DNA from: DATEPR01 sp036269975
Lineage (GTDB): Bacteria > Actinomycetota > Actinomycetes > Mycobacteriales > Pseudonocardiaceae
Assembly: GCA_036269975.1 (NCBI GenBank)
Contig: DATBDL010000001.1
Span: 1 to 17,250 of the forward strand
Length of the DNA: 17,250 nt
Direction of reading: 5' to 3'
A program made the position numbers and the translations under genes. The notes beneath the pieces were generated by a model. It had not been told where the DNA came from, did not search any database, and worked only from the letters and a program-made list of their open reading frames with translations. Positions within the stretch are counted from its first letter, which is position 1. Every line of letters starts with the position of its first letter. Shown in pieces: positions 1 through 6,624 of this stretch.

Positions 1-28
1 GTGGCCACCGATCCGGCCGGTTTCGCGC

Positions 29-430
29 TCAGCCCCGCCCCGGAATGGGCGGCGCACCCGGTGTTCCGGCGACGAAACTCATGTGCGTCGCGGCGAGCCG
101 CCAGCCCGATTCCGTTCGTACCGCGACGAGTGTCGCGCGCAGCGTGGCCGGGACCGGGTGGCCGGCGAACGTGCCGTCGGCCTGTTCGGTCGCGACCACC
201 ACGGCCGAGTCGCCGTACTCACGGACGGTCACGCCGTCGAGGTGGAAGTCGCTGTACTTCAGGCCGCCATTGTGCCGCCCGAGCCAGTCCGCTTTGGACA
301 GTGTGAAACCCAGCGGCCCCACGGCGGTGAAGTCGTCGGTCAGCAGCTCGGCCAGTTGGTCGGCGTCGCCTCGGGTCTCGGCGTCTGCCCATGCCGCCAG
401 CAGTTCGGCGACCGTGTCGTGGTGCGACAT
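29..430 (-). CDS. NTF2/SnoaL-like small protein
   Basis: A 133-residue protein with the pattern of the DUF4440/SnoaL-like branch of the NTF2 fold. An N-terminal helix (about 5-30, with AELLAAWADAETRGDADQLA) is followed by the DDFTAVGPLGF stretch, a tryptophan-containing turn (ADWLGRH), and beta-strands ending in GWRLAATHMSFV. Members of this superfamily form a conical pocket and may be cyclases, isomerases or ligand-binding proteins; the sequence does not say which, and no polyketide genes lie nearby. The ATG at 430 is preceded by a purine-rich ribosome binding site (AAGGGGAA, about 437-444). The gene lies 28 nt downstream of the membrane-protein gene on the same strand, so the two are probably co-transcribed. 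Protein family assignment is good; function is unknown. Confidence 0.85.
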   Translation of the reverse strand: MSHHDTVAELLAAWADAETRGDADQLAELLTDDFTAVGPLGFTLSKADWLGRHNGGLKYSDFHLDGVTVREYGDSAVVVATEQADGTFAGHPVPATLRATLVAVRTESGWRLAATHMSFVAGTPGAPPIPGRG

Positions 431-458
431 CGTTGTTCCCCTTCGTAGTGGTGTCGGC

Positions 459-1172
459 TCAGGCGTTGGTCATAGTCTGTTCGACCGGGGCCTGCTGCGA
501 CTGGTTGCGCCGTGCTCGACTGTGCGGCAGCAGGACGCTGACGACGCAGAGCCAGACGAGGCCACCGAAGCGACCGATCGGCAGCAGCGGGTCGAGCACG
601 GGGAAGACCAGCGAGAACGTGGCGAGCATGCCGAGCGCGCCGATGACCAGGCCGGCCAAGGCCAGCGGGCGGGGAACGAAGCGCAGGATCAGCGACGGAA
701 TCGCGACACCGGCTATGAGCAGCCCCAACGGCACGACGAACCCGGCACCCCCGGTGGCGAAGGCGAGGTCGGTCAAGGCACGTGCGACACCGGGACTGCC
801 AGCGGTGGCACTCTCACCGGCGGCCCACGTGACGAGGCCACTGATACCGAGCGACGCCGATGCGATCAGGCCACCGGCGAGGCCGATCGCGGTGCCCGGC
901 GCCGTGATGCCGAGTTGCCGCAGCCGGCGGTAGACGGCGCCGCTCCAGACGGCGAGCGGGATCGAGATGCCGAACAGGATCGTGCCGAGCACGACGAGCA
1001 GCGTGTGGTGGCCGAGGTCGTAGGACAGGACGTCGGCCGCGCTGTCGGTGATTCGTGGACCAGCCGCGCCGAGCGCGACAGAGACGACGGTCAGCAGCGT
1101 GGCGACGGCTGCCGGAACGATCAGCGGCGGGCCACCCTGACGGTGGCGCTCCAGCGGTGTGACGGTGGTCAT
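459..1172 (-). CDS. Six-helix membrane protein of unknown function
   Basis: A 237-residue integral membrane protein. Hydrophobic segments lie at about 18-37, 56-78, 93-116, 140-162, 168-190 and 198-215, with a basic, hydrophilic C-terminal tail (RARRNQSQQ). No catalytic motif is recognised. It loosely resembles the uncharacterised DUF4386-type membrane proteins of actinobacteria, but I cannot confirm that. The ATG at 1172 has a strong ribosome binding site (GGAGGA, 1177-1182), which fixes the start. A near-consensus promoter lies upstream at 1215-1243. The NTF2-like gene follows 28 nt downstream, suggesting a two-gene operon. The gene is divergent from gabT. Confidence 0.82.
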   Translation of the reverse strand: MTTVTPLERHRQGGPPLIVPAAVATLLTVVSVALGAAGPRITDSAADVLSYDLGHHTLLVVLGTILFGISIPLAVWSGAVYRRLRQLGITAPGTAIGLAGGLIASASLGISGLVTWAAGESATAGSPGVARALTDLAFATGGAGFVVPLGLLIAGVAIPSLILRFVPRPLALAGLVIGALGMLATFSLVFPVLDPLLPIGRFGGLVWLCVVSVLLPHSRARRNQSQQAPVEQTMTNA

Positions 1173-1214
1173 CGGGTCCTCCGGGTCTGTGGTTCGGATC
1201 GTCCTTCCTGGTCA

Positions 1215-1243
1215 ATAATATACAATGTGTAATCATTCGTCAA
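1215..1243 (-). promoter_or_regulatory. Near-consensus sigma-70-type promoter for the membrane protein/NTF2-like operon
   Basis: On the minus strand a -35 box TTGACG (1243-1238), a spacer of exactly 17 nt and a -10 box TATTAT (1220-1215) sit in an AT-rich island that stands out from the GC-rich surroundings. Transcription would start near 1208, giving a leader of about 36 nt that contains the GGAGGA ribosome binding site. The spacer includes TACAATGTGTA (1221-1231), with TACA/TGTA arms around 3 nt, which could be a repressor half-site pair. Confidence 0.7.
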
Positions 1244-1254
1244 CGGCATCGTTG
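1241..1254. promoter_or_regulatory. Inverted repeat abutting the -35 box (candidate operator)
   Basis: CAACG-GCAT-CGTTG is a perfect 5-bp inverted repeat with a 4-nt centre. It overlaps the -35 box of the leftward promoter by three bases and lies about 40 bp upstream of the gabT -10 box, so a protein bound here could affect both divergent genes. The repeat is short and could be chance. Confidence 0.3.
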
Positions 1255-1292
1255 CGTCGCGGTTGGGCCCGGTCAGCGGCCTGCCGCCCGGC

Positions 1293-1305
1293 TACCGTTG
1301 AGCCA
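1293..1305 (+). promoter_or_regulatory. Leaderless-type -10 box of gabT
   Basis: TACCGT (1293-1298) matches the actinobacterial -10 pattern TANNNT and ends 6 nt before the ATG at 1305. No Shine-Dalgarno sequence is visible before this ATG. Transcription starting at the A of the ATG would give a leaderless mRNA. No convincing -35 box is present. Confidence 0.5.
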
Positions 1306-2660
1306 TGACGCACACCGACACCGGCCAGATCCCGCAGGCAAGGCACGTGGTGACGGCGATCCCCGGCCCGAGATCGATGGCGCTGCACGCCCGGCGGACG
1401 GCAGCGGTGGCGGCAGGGGTGAGCAGTGGACTGCCCGTCTACGTCGAACGGGCCGGCGGCGGCATCCTGGTGGACGTAGACGGCAACGCGCTGATCGACT
1501 TCGGCTCCGGCATCGCGGTCACCACAGTGGGCAACGCGGCACCCAGGGTGGTGGCGCGGGTGCGCGAGCAGGTCGCCGACTTCACCCACACGTGTTTCAT
1601 GGTCACGCCGTACGAGGAGTACGTAGCCGTGGCCGAAGCGCTCAACGACCTCACACCGGGCGACCACGAGAAGCGGTCCGCACTGTTCAACTCGGGTGCC
1701 GAGGCGGTGGAGAACGCGGTCAAGATCGCACGGCACGCCACCGGCAGGGCGGCGATAGTGGCGTTCGAGCACGCCTACCACGGCCGCACCAACCTGACGA
1801 TGGCACTGACGGCGAAGAACATGCCGTACAAACACCGATTCGGCCCGTTCGCCAGCGAGATCTACCGAGTGCCGATGGCCTACCCTTACCGCTGGCCGAC
1901 GGGCGCCGAGAGGTGCGCGGACGAGGCATTCGACAGTTTCGTGTCAGCGGTCCACACCCAGATCGGCGAACAGAACACGGCAGCCGTGATCGTGGAGCCG
2001 ATCCAGGGCGAGGGCGGTTTCATCGTGCCGCCGAGCGGATGGCTGCCGAGGATAGCGGAATGGTGTAGTACCAACGAAATCCTGTTGATCGCGGACGAGA
2101 TCCAAACCGGTTTCTGCCGAACCGGCGACTGGTTCGCCTGTGAACACGAGAACGTCGTACCAGACCTGATCACGACGGCCAAGGGCATCGCCGGCGGTCT
2201 GCCATTGGCGGGCGTGACAGGGCGGGCCGACGTGATGGACGCGGCACATCCCGGTGGCCTGGGCGGTACGTATGGCGGCAATCCGGTCGCGTGCGCGGCG
2301 GCACTGGGTGCCATCGAGACGATGGTCGCGGACGATCTGTGTACCAGGGCAACGGAAATCGAGGCCCTGTTCCTGCCCAGACTGCGCACCCTGGCCGACA
2401 AGCATCCACAGATCGGCGACATCAGAGGCAGAGGCGCGATGCTGGCCGTCGAACTGGTGGTCGACGGAGCGACGAAGACACCGAACCCAATCCTGACAGC
2501 CGAGGTGAACAAGGCATGCCACGCGGCCGGGCTGGTCACACTGACGGCCGGCACCTACGGCAACGTCCTGCGCTTCCTACCACCACTGTCCATTGGAGAC
2601 GAGCTGATCCGCGAAGGCTTGGACATCCTGGAAGACGCCTTCGCAACAGCAGCCGGCTAA
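1305..2660 (+). CDS. gabT: 4-aminobutyrate--2-oxoglutarate aminotransferase
   Basis: A 451-residue class III, PLP-dependent aminotransferase that transfers the amino group of GABA to 2-oxoglutarate, giving succinate semialdehyde and glutamate in the cytoplasm. The sequence closely follows mycobacterial GabT (about 449 residues): IPGPRS near the N-terminus, LIDFGSGIAVTTVGN, the phosphate-binding NSGAEAVENA, AYHGRTNLTMALT, VEPIQGEGGF, LLIADEIQTGF with the cofactor-binding aspartate D264, and TTAKGIAGG with the Schiff-base lysine K293. GLGGTYGGNPVA lies downstream. It is full length with no frameshift. No succinate-semialdehyde dehydrogenase or GABA permease lies in the window. Rare codons occur (ATA at 1755 and 2052; AGA at 2424 and 2430). 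The ATG at 1305 appears leaderless. Confidence 0.95.
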   Translation: MTHTDTGQIPQARHVVTAIPGPRSMALHARRTAAVAAGVSSGLPVYVERAGGGILVDVDGNALIDFGSGIAVTTVGNAAPRVVARVREQVADFTHTCFMVTPYEEYVAVAEALNDLTPGDHEKRSALFNSGAEAVENAVKIARHATGRAAIVAFEHAYHGRTNLTMALTAKNMPYKHRFGPFASEIYRVPMAYPYRWPTGAERCADEAFDSFVSAVHTQIGEQNTAAVIVEPIQGEGGFIVPPSGWLPRIAEWCSTNEILLIADEIQTGFCRTGDWFACEHENVVPDLITTAKGIAGGLPLAGVTGRADVMDAAHPGGLGGTYGGNPVACAAALGAIETMVADDLCTRATEIEALFLPRLRTLADKHPQIGDIRGRGAMLAVELVVDGATKTPNPILTAEVNKACHAAGLVTLTAGTYGNVLRFLPPLSIGDELIREGLDILEDAFATAAG

Positions 2661-2717
2661 CCCGGAACGAACCGCAACCCGGCCCGCCACCCCAACCGCT
2701 TCGAGATGGAGACCGCG

Positions 2718-3542
2718 TTACGCGCGATGGCTGGTCAGATAGTCGATCAGCACATCACGAACCCGATCCGGCCCTTCGAGCCAGGGCACGTGACCGACGT
2801 GTGGTAGCTCGACCCTGGTCACCGAAGGCAGCGCCTCGGCAAGCGAGTCAACGGCCCGGCGAGGCCGGATGTCCTGTGCGCCATCAAGGATCAGGGTGGG
2901 GACGGTCAGGTTACGGCACCGAGCGGCCAGCTCCGGTTCGTCCGTGAGGTCGTCCATCAGGGCGTTGCACTCGAAGTTGATGTCGAACCAGGGCGTGGCC
3001 ATGCGTTCGGCGTAACCGGCGGCGAGGTCGCGATCGGCGAAATCGGCCGTCCACTGGAGGATCGCCAGTTCGCGGTCCTCGACCGGGCTACGGTCGCGCT
3101 CGTTGAGCTGGGCCCACCGAGCGAAGTCGGCACCGAGGCGAGCGGTGAAGTTCCGGCGACAGGGCTCCCGCCACTCCCGCCCAATGCCGACACCCGACAC
3201 GTAGCAGAGCCGATCGACGCGGTCCGGATGGTCGATGGCATAACGGAGAGCGAGATCAGCACCCCAGGAATGGCCCAACACGGCAGTTGTAGCGAGCCCG
3301 AAGTGCCGGCGCACGGCATCCAGATCCGCAACGGAACGGGCGAGGGAATAAGGACCACGCCGAGCCGACCGGCCGCAACCACGCTGGTCCCAGCGAATCA
3401 CGCGCAAAGCGGGCGCGAGCGAAGCGGCGAGGTCACCGAACATGTCCCACAGGCCGGGGCCGCCGTGGCAGAGGAGCACGGAGGGACCGTCACCGACCGA
3501 AGTGGCCCACAGTGAGCAACCGTCGTCCGCCGGGATCATCAC
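2718..3542 (-). CDS. Alpha/beta hydrolase, proline iminopeptidase-like
   Basis: A 274-residue cytoplasmic alpha/beta hydrolase. It has the HGGPG oxyanion-hole motif (26-30), WDQRGCGRS (51-59), the nucleophile elbow GHSWG with S92, the acid D224 in LDGAQDIRP and the catalytic H251 in PHVGHVPW. HGGPG together with WDQRGxGRS is typical of the prolyl iminopeptidase (peptidase S33) branch, so removal of N-terminal proline or a related amide/ester cleavage is likely, although relatives have varied substrates. A cap region lies at about 120-210. The start is either GTG at 3542 or the adjacent ATG at 3539. A TAACGT box 6 nt before 3542 and no Shine-Dalgarno sequence favour a leaderless GTG. It converges with gabT across a 57-bp gap and diverges from the dipeptidase gene, so a shared peptide-degradation role is possible but is inference. 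Confidence 0.88.
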   Translation of the reverse strand: MMIPADDGCSLWATSVGDGPSVLLCHGGPGLWDMFGDLAASLAPALRVIRWDQRGCGRSARRGPYSLARSVADLDAVRRHFGLATTAVLGHSWGADLALRYAIDHPDRVDRLCYVSGVGIGREWREPCRRNFTARLGADFARWAQLNERDRSPVEDRELAILQWTADFADRDLAAGYAERMATPWFDINFECNALMDDLTDEPELAARCRNLTVPTLILDGAQDIRPRRAVDSLAEALPSVTRVELPHVGHVPWLEGPDRVRDVLIDYLTSHRA

Positions 3543-3578
3543 GCAGCCACGTTAACCGCGAGGGCGCCACAGAGCCAA
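3542..3578 (-). promoter_or_regulatory. Leaderless-type promoter of the alpha/beta hydrolase
   Basis: On the minus strand TTGGCT (3578-3573) and TAACGT (3554-3549) are separated by 18 nt. The -10 box ends 6 nt before the GTG at 3542, so transcription would begin at or next to the start codon. No ribosome binding site is visible. Confidence 0.5.
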
Positions 3579-3654
3579 AGCGCCGAACGCAGCCCGAGAG
3601 GACCAGCCCACCGCCGAAGCTCCGCGCCCAACGCGAGAGAGGCCGCCCAAGTCT

Positions 3655-3687
3655 GATCGGGATAACCCCTCGGATTTGGGTCCGATC
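3655..3687. repeat. Imperfect stem-loop in the hydrolase/dipeptidase intergenic region
   Basis: GATCGG (3655-3660) pairs with CCGATC (3682-3687), and ACCC (3665-3668) pairs with GGGT (3678-3681), leaving a 4-nt bulge on the left arm. An alternative nested pairing, TCGGA/TCCGA (3670-3674/3681-3685), is mutually exclusive with the first. It lies in the 285-bp divergent region 3543-3827, which otherwise shows only the two promoters. There is no T-run, so it is not a standard terminator. Its role is unknown. Confidence 0.35.
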
Positions 3688-3798
3688 CGTTGGGTGGGTG
3701 GGCGCGTGGGCAGGCCCTGTCTTGTTTCGGACGGCGGCTTCGCCGGAGTCGGGCTTGGCCAGCGTGTGGTCTCGCCGTCGACCAGTACGAGACTTCGC

Positions 3799-3827
3799 TA
3801 CCGTGGGGGACGATCGAGAGGAGACCC
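3799..3827 (+). promoter_or_regulatory. -10 box and ribosome binding site of the dipeptidase gene
   Basis: TACCGT (3799-3804), identical to the gabT -10 box, would start transcription near 3811. The leader then carries a clear Shine-Dalgarno sequence, GAGGAG (3818-3823), four bases before the ATG at 3828. This fixes the start and contrasts with the leaderless neighbours. The -35 region is weak. Confidence 0.45.
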
Positions 3828-5030
3828 ATGTCCTACCAGGCTGATCCGGCACTGCTGACCCGCGCCCGTGCCCTGCTGGCCGACCATCCGGTCGTCGACG
3901 GCCACAACGACCTGCCCTACAAGCTGCGCAAGCAGGTCGGCTACGACCTCGACCAGCGGGACATCGCGCAGGACCAGACCGCCCACCTGCACACCGACCT
4001 GGCTCGGCTGCGTCGCGGTGGTGTCGGCGCGCAGTTCTGGTCGGTGTTCGTGCCCAGCAGCCTCCAGGGCGACACGGCCGTCGCGGCCACGCTGGAACAG
4101 GTCGACTGCGTGCTGGCGCTGGCCGCTCGCTACCCGGACGATCTGGCACTGGCCAGGACGGCGGACGAGATCGAGTCGGCACGGGCGAGCGGGCGGATCG
4201 CGTCGCTGATGGGTGCTGAGGGTGGCCACTCGATCGCGTGCTCGCTGGCCACGCTGCGGGCGCTGCACTCGCTCGGCGTCCGCTACATGACGTTGACGCA
4301 CAACGACAACACGCCGTGGGCCGACTCGGCCACCGACAAGCCGGCCGCCAATGGGCTCACCCGTTTCGGTGAAGAGGTCGTGCGTGAGATGAACCGGGTC
4401 GGCATGCTGGTCGACCTGTCGCACGTGTCGGCGGACACCATGCGGGACGCCCTGCGCGTGACTCGGTCGCCGGTGATCTTCTCGCACTCGTCGTCACGGG
4501 CCGTGTGTGATCATCCGCGCAACATCCCGGACGACGTGCTGGCCCAGTTGCCCGCCAACGGCGGGGTGGCCATGGTGACGTTCGTGCCGCAGTTCGTGTT
4601 GCCGGCGGCTACGGAATGGTCGCTCGGAGCGGACGAGAACATGCGGGCGCACGGGTTCCATCCGCTGGAGACCGGGCCGGAAGGCATTGCGGTGCAACAG
4701 GCATACGAGGCCGAGCACCCCCGGCCGGTCCCGACGGCCGCCACGGTGGCCGACCATCTCGACCACATGCGCGAGGTGGCCGGCATCGACCACGTCGGCA
4801 TCGGCGGCGACTTCGACGGTATCGCGTTCACGCCGGACGGTCTGACCGACGTGGCGGGCTACCCGAACCTGGTGGCCGAACTGCTCGGCCGGGGTTGGTC
4901 CGAAGTGGACCTGGCGAAACTCACTTGGCGCAACGCGATCCGGCTGCTGCGTGACATGGCCGACGTGTCGGCTGGCCTGCGGGCGACCGAGGCGCCGTCG
5001 ATTGCCACGATCGAGGACCTGGACGGCTGA
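3828..5030 (+). CDS. Membrane dipeptidase-family zinc peptidase (M19)
   Basis: A 400-residue peptidase M19 (renal/membrane dipeptidase) family protein with a TIM-barrel metal site that hydrolyses dipeptides, in some relatives with a C-terminal D-residue. The metal ligands are all present: HND (H26, D28), GAEGGHS with E131, DLSHVS with H199, FSHSSSRA with H220, and GGDFDG with D328. The RYMTLTHNDNTPWADS segment is also typical. Length matches bacterial members. No signal peptide or anchor is visible, so it is expected in the cytoplasm. Upstream in-frame codons extend to 3690, but the ribosome binding site at 3818-3823 supports the ATG at 3828. Its stop lies 25 bp from the stop of the convergent GT87 gene. 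Confidence 0.93.
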   Translation: MSYQADPALLTRARALLADHPVVDGHNDLPYKLRKQVGYDLDQRDIAQDQTAHLHTDLARLRRGGVGAQFWSVFVPSSLQGDTAVAATLEQVDCVLALAARYPDDLALARTADEIESARASGRIASLMGAEGGHSIACSLATLRALHSLGVRYMTLTHNDNTPWADSATDKPAANGLTRFGEEVVREMNRVGMLVDLSHVSADTMRDALRVTRSPVIFSHSSSRAVCDHPRNIPDDVLAQLPANGGVAMVTFVPQFVLPAATEWSLGADENMRAHGFHPLETGPEGIAVQQAYEAEHPRPVPTAATVADHLDHMREVAGIDHVGIGGDFDGIAFTPDGLTDVAGYPNLVAELLGRGWSEVDLAKLTWRNAIRLLRDMADVSAGLRATEAPSIATIEDLDG

Positions 5031-5055
5031 CGACGGCTACGACGGCCAGGAACGC

Positions 5056-6570
5056 TCAGCCAGCGTCGGAGGTCACCGGCGTCGGCTGCTCGGCTGCGGG
5101 AACGTGCACCGGCACCGGCACCCGGCGCGCCACTCGCGCCGCGGCCCGCCACACGTTCGGACCGGCGTAGCCGGCCAGCAGCGCGACGCTGGTGAGCACG
5201 AAGCTGTTCTCGGCCAGCAGCGACAGCGGCGGCCACGTGGTGCCGACGTCCAGGAACGCGGCGACGTGGAACACCACGGCCACCGCCGCCGCCACGATCA
5301 GCCAGCCCCGCCTGCGGTGCGCGATCCCCTCCGCCACCAGCAGGATCGTCGCCGGCACGACGTAGACCCAGTGGTGGCCCCACGAGATCGGCGACGCCAT
5401 CAGGCCGAACCCGGCCGTGATGACCATCGCCAGCGGCACGGAGCCGGCCAGCAGCGCCTTGCGGATGCCGGCCACCGCGAACACCAGCAGGACGGCGACG
5501 AGCGTCAGCCACAACGCGGTCTGCGCGTGCCCGGACATACCCAGCCGGGCGATGCCGCCGGCCAGCGACTGGTTGAGGACCACGGCCGAGTCGCCGACCG
5601 CGTGCGCGCCGCCGGACGAGCCGAGCCAGAACGTGAACGAACCGGACCAGTCGGCGATGAAGCCGATCGCGGTCGCGACGATGCCGCTGATCGCCATCGT
5701 GACCAGCGCGCGATAGTCCTTGCGCAGCAGGAAGAACAGCAGGAAGACCGCTGGTGTCAGCTTGACGGCGGCCGCGATGCCGATCAGTACGCCGCGTGGC
5801 CAGCGCGGTGACACCGCGAGGCAGTCCAGCGCGACGAGGGCCATCAGCAGCAGGTTGACCTGACCGAACCAGATCGTGTCCGCGACCGGCTCGGTGAGCA
5901 GCGACAGCGGGAGCAGCACCGCGGTGCCGACTACGGCGCCCCGGATGCCCCCGGCCGGCCACCCCTTCCGGATGGTGATGTAGATCACCAGCGCCAGGCA
6001 GGCGATGGACAGCACCGTGATGCCGCCGATCGACCACTGCCACGGCGGGAGCGCGAGCGGACCGAGGATGAGCAGCGCGAACGGCGGATACGTGAACGGC
6101 AGCACCATGCCGACCCCGGTCGCCGGCAGGACGCCGTAGACGTCCGCGCGCTGCCACCATGCCTGCACGCCGAGCCGGTAGACGCTCAGGTCGACGAACC
6201 CACGCGGGCTGACCAGCATGGAGTGCACGATCCAGACGGTCGTCGCGGCCATGCCCAGTACGGCGGCGGTCACCAGTACCGGCGGGTGCCGGTACCAGGT
6301 CACCGCAGCCCACCAGCGCGAATGCCGGGCGGCCCGAGTCGGGTCGGCCCAGCGGCGGCTGGCGACGATGCCGACGACCCCGACGACGACGCCGAACGTG
6401 GCCACCGCGGTGTACTCGGGCACCTGGTACGGGGAGATGAAGCTGGCCCGCACCGCGGGGCTCACCACGTGGTGCGCGATCACCGAGAGAATGTGGTGCG
6501 AGAGGGCACCCAACCGCCCGTGGCGAAGGGCGCCGTGCCAGGCGTACCCCACCGGAGAGCTGATGACCAT
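5056..6570 (-). CDS. GT87-family (DUF2029) integral membrane glycosyltransferase, mannosyltransferase-like
   Basis: A 504-residue polytopic membrane protein with about ten hydrophobic segments. The motif GFVDLSVYRLG (D127) in the first extracytoplasmic loop matches the DxxVYR signature of GT87 enzymes such as mycobacterial PimE, where the aspartate is needed for mannose transfer from polyprenyl-phosphate-mannose. Downstream FTYPPFALL, WFGQVNLLLMALVALD, AAAVKLTPAVFLLFFLLRKDY and SPISWGHHWVY are further hallmarks. The expected role is adding mannose to a lipid or cell-envelope glycan outside the membrane. The first 90 residues carry an extra hydrophobic stretch (about 54-71) and lack a ribosome binding site; a GTG at 6303 is an alternative start, so the N-terminus is uncertain. 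It lies 54 nt after the VWA gene, possibly in the same transcript. Confidence 0.85.
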   Translation of the reverse strand: MVISSPVGYAWHGALRHGRLGALSHHILSVIAHHVVSPAVRASFISPYQVPEYTAVATFGVVVGVVGIVASRRWADPTRAARHSRWWAAVTWYRHPPVLVTAAVLGMAATTVWIVHSMLVSPRGFVDLSVYRLGVQAWWQRADVYGVLPATGVGMVLPFTYPPFALLILGPLALPPWQWSIGGITVLSIACLALVIYITIRKGWPAGGIRGAVVGTAVLLPLSLLTEPVADTIWFGQVNLLLMALVALDCLAVSPRWPRGVLIGIAAAVKLTPAVFLLFFLLRKDYRALVTMAISGIVATAIGFIADWSGSFTFWLGSSGGAHAVGDSAVVLNQSLAGGIARLGMSGHAQTALWLTLVAVLLVFAVAGIRKALLAGSVPLAMVITAGFGLMASPISWGHHWVYVVPATILLVAEGIAHRRRGWLIVAAAVAVVFHVAAFLDVGTTWPPLSLLAENSFVLTSVALLAGYAGPNVWRAAARVARRVPVPVHVPAAEQPTPVTSDAG

Positions 6571-6624
6571 GCCGGAAGTCTGCCGTGCGGCCCGTGTGGT
6601 CGAGAAATGGGGTCCCCGCCGACG

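Noticed and set aside
1..306. Plus-strand open frame starting at the window edge, possibly the end of a cut gene.
   Set aside because: It runs opposite the well-supported NTF2-like gene and is arginine-rich with no recognisable domain. Bases 1-28 alone show nothing.
29..430. NTF2/SnoaL-like gene as a polyketide cyclase of a biosynthetic cluster.
   Set aside because: No polyketide synthase or tailoring genes lie nearby, and the sequence fits the general DUF4440/SnoaL-like group better.
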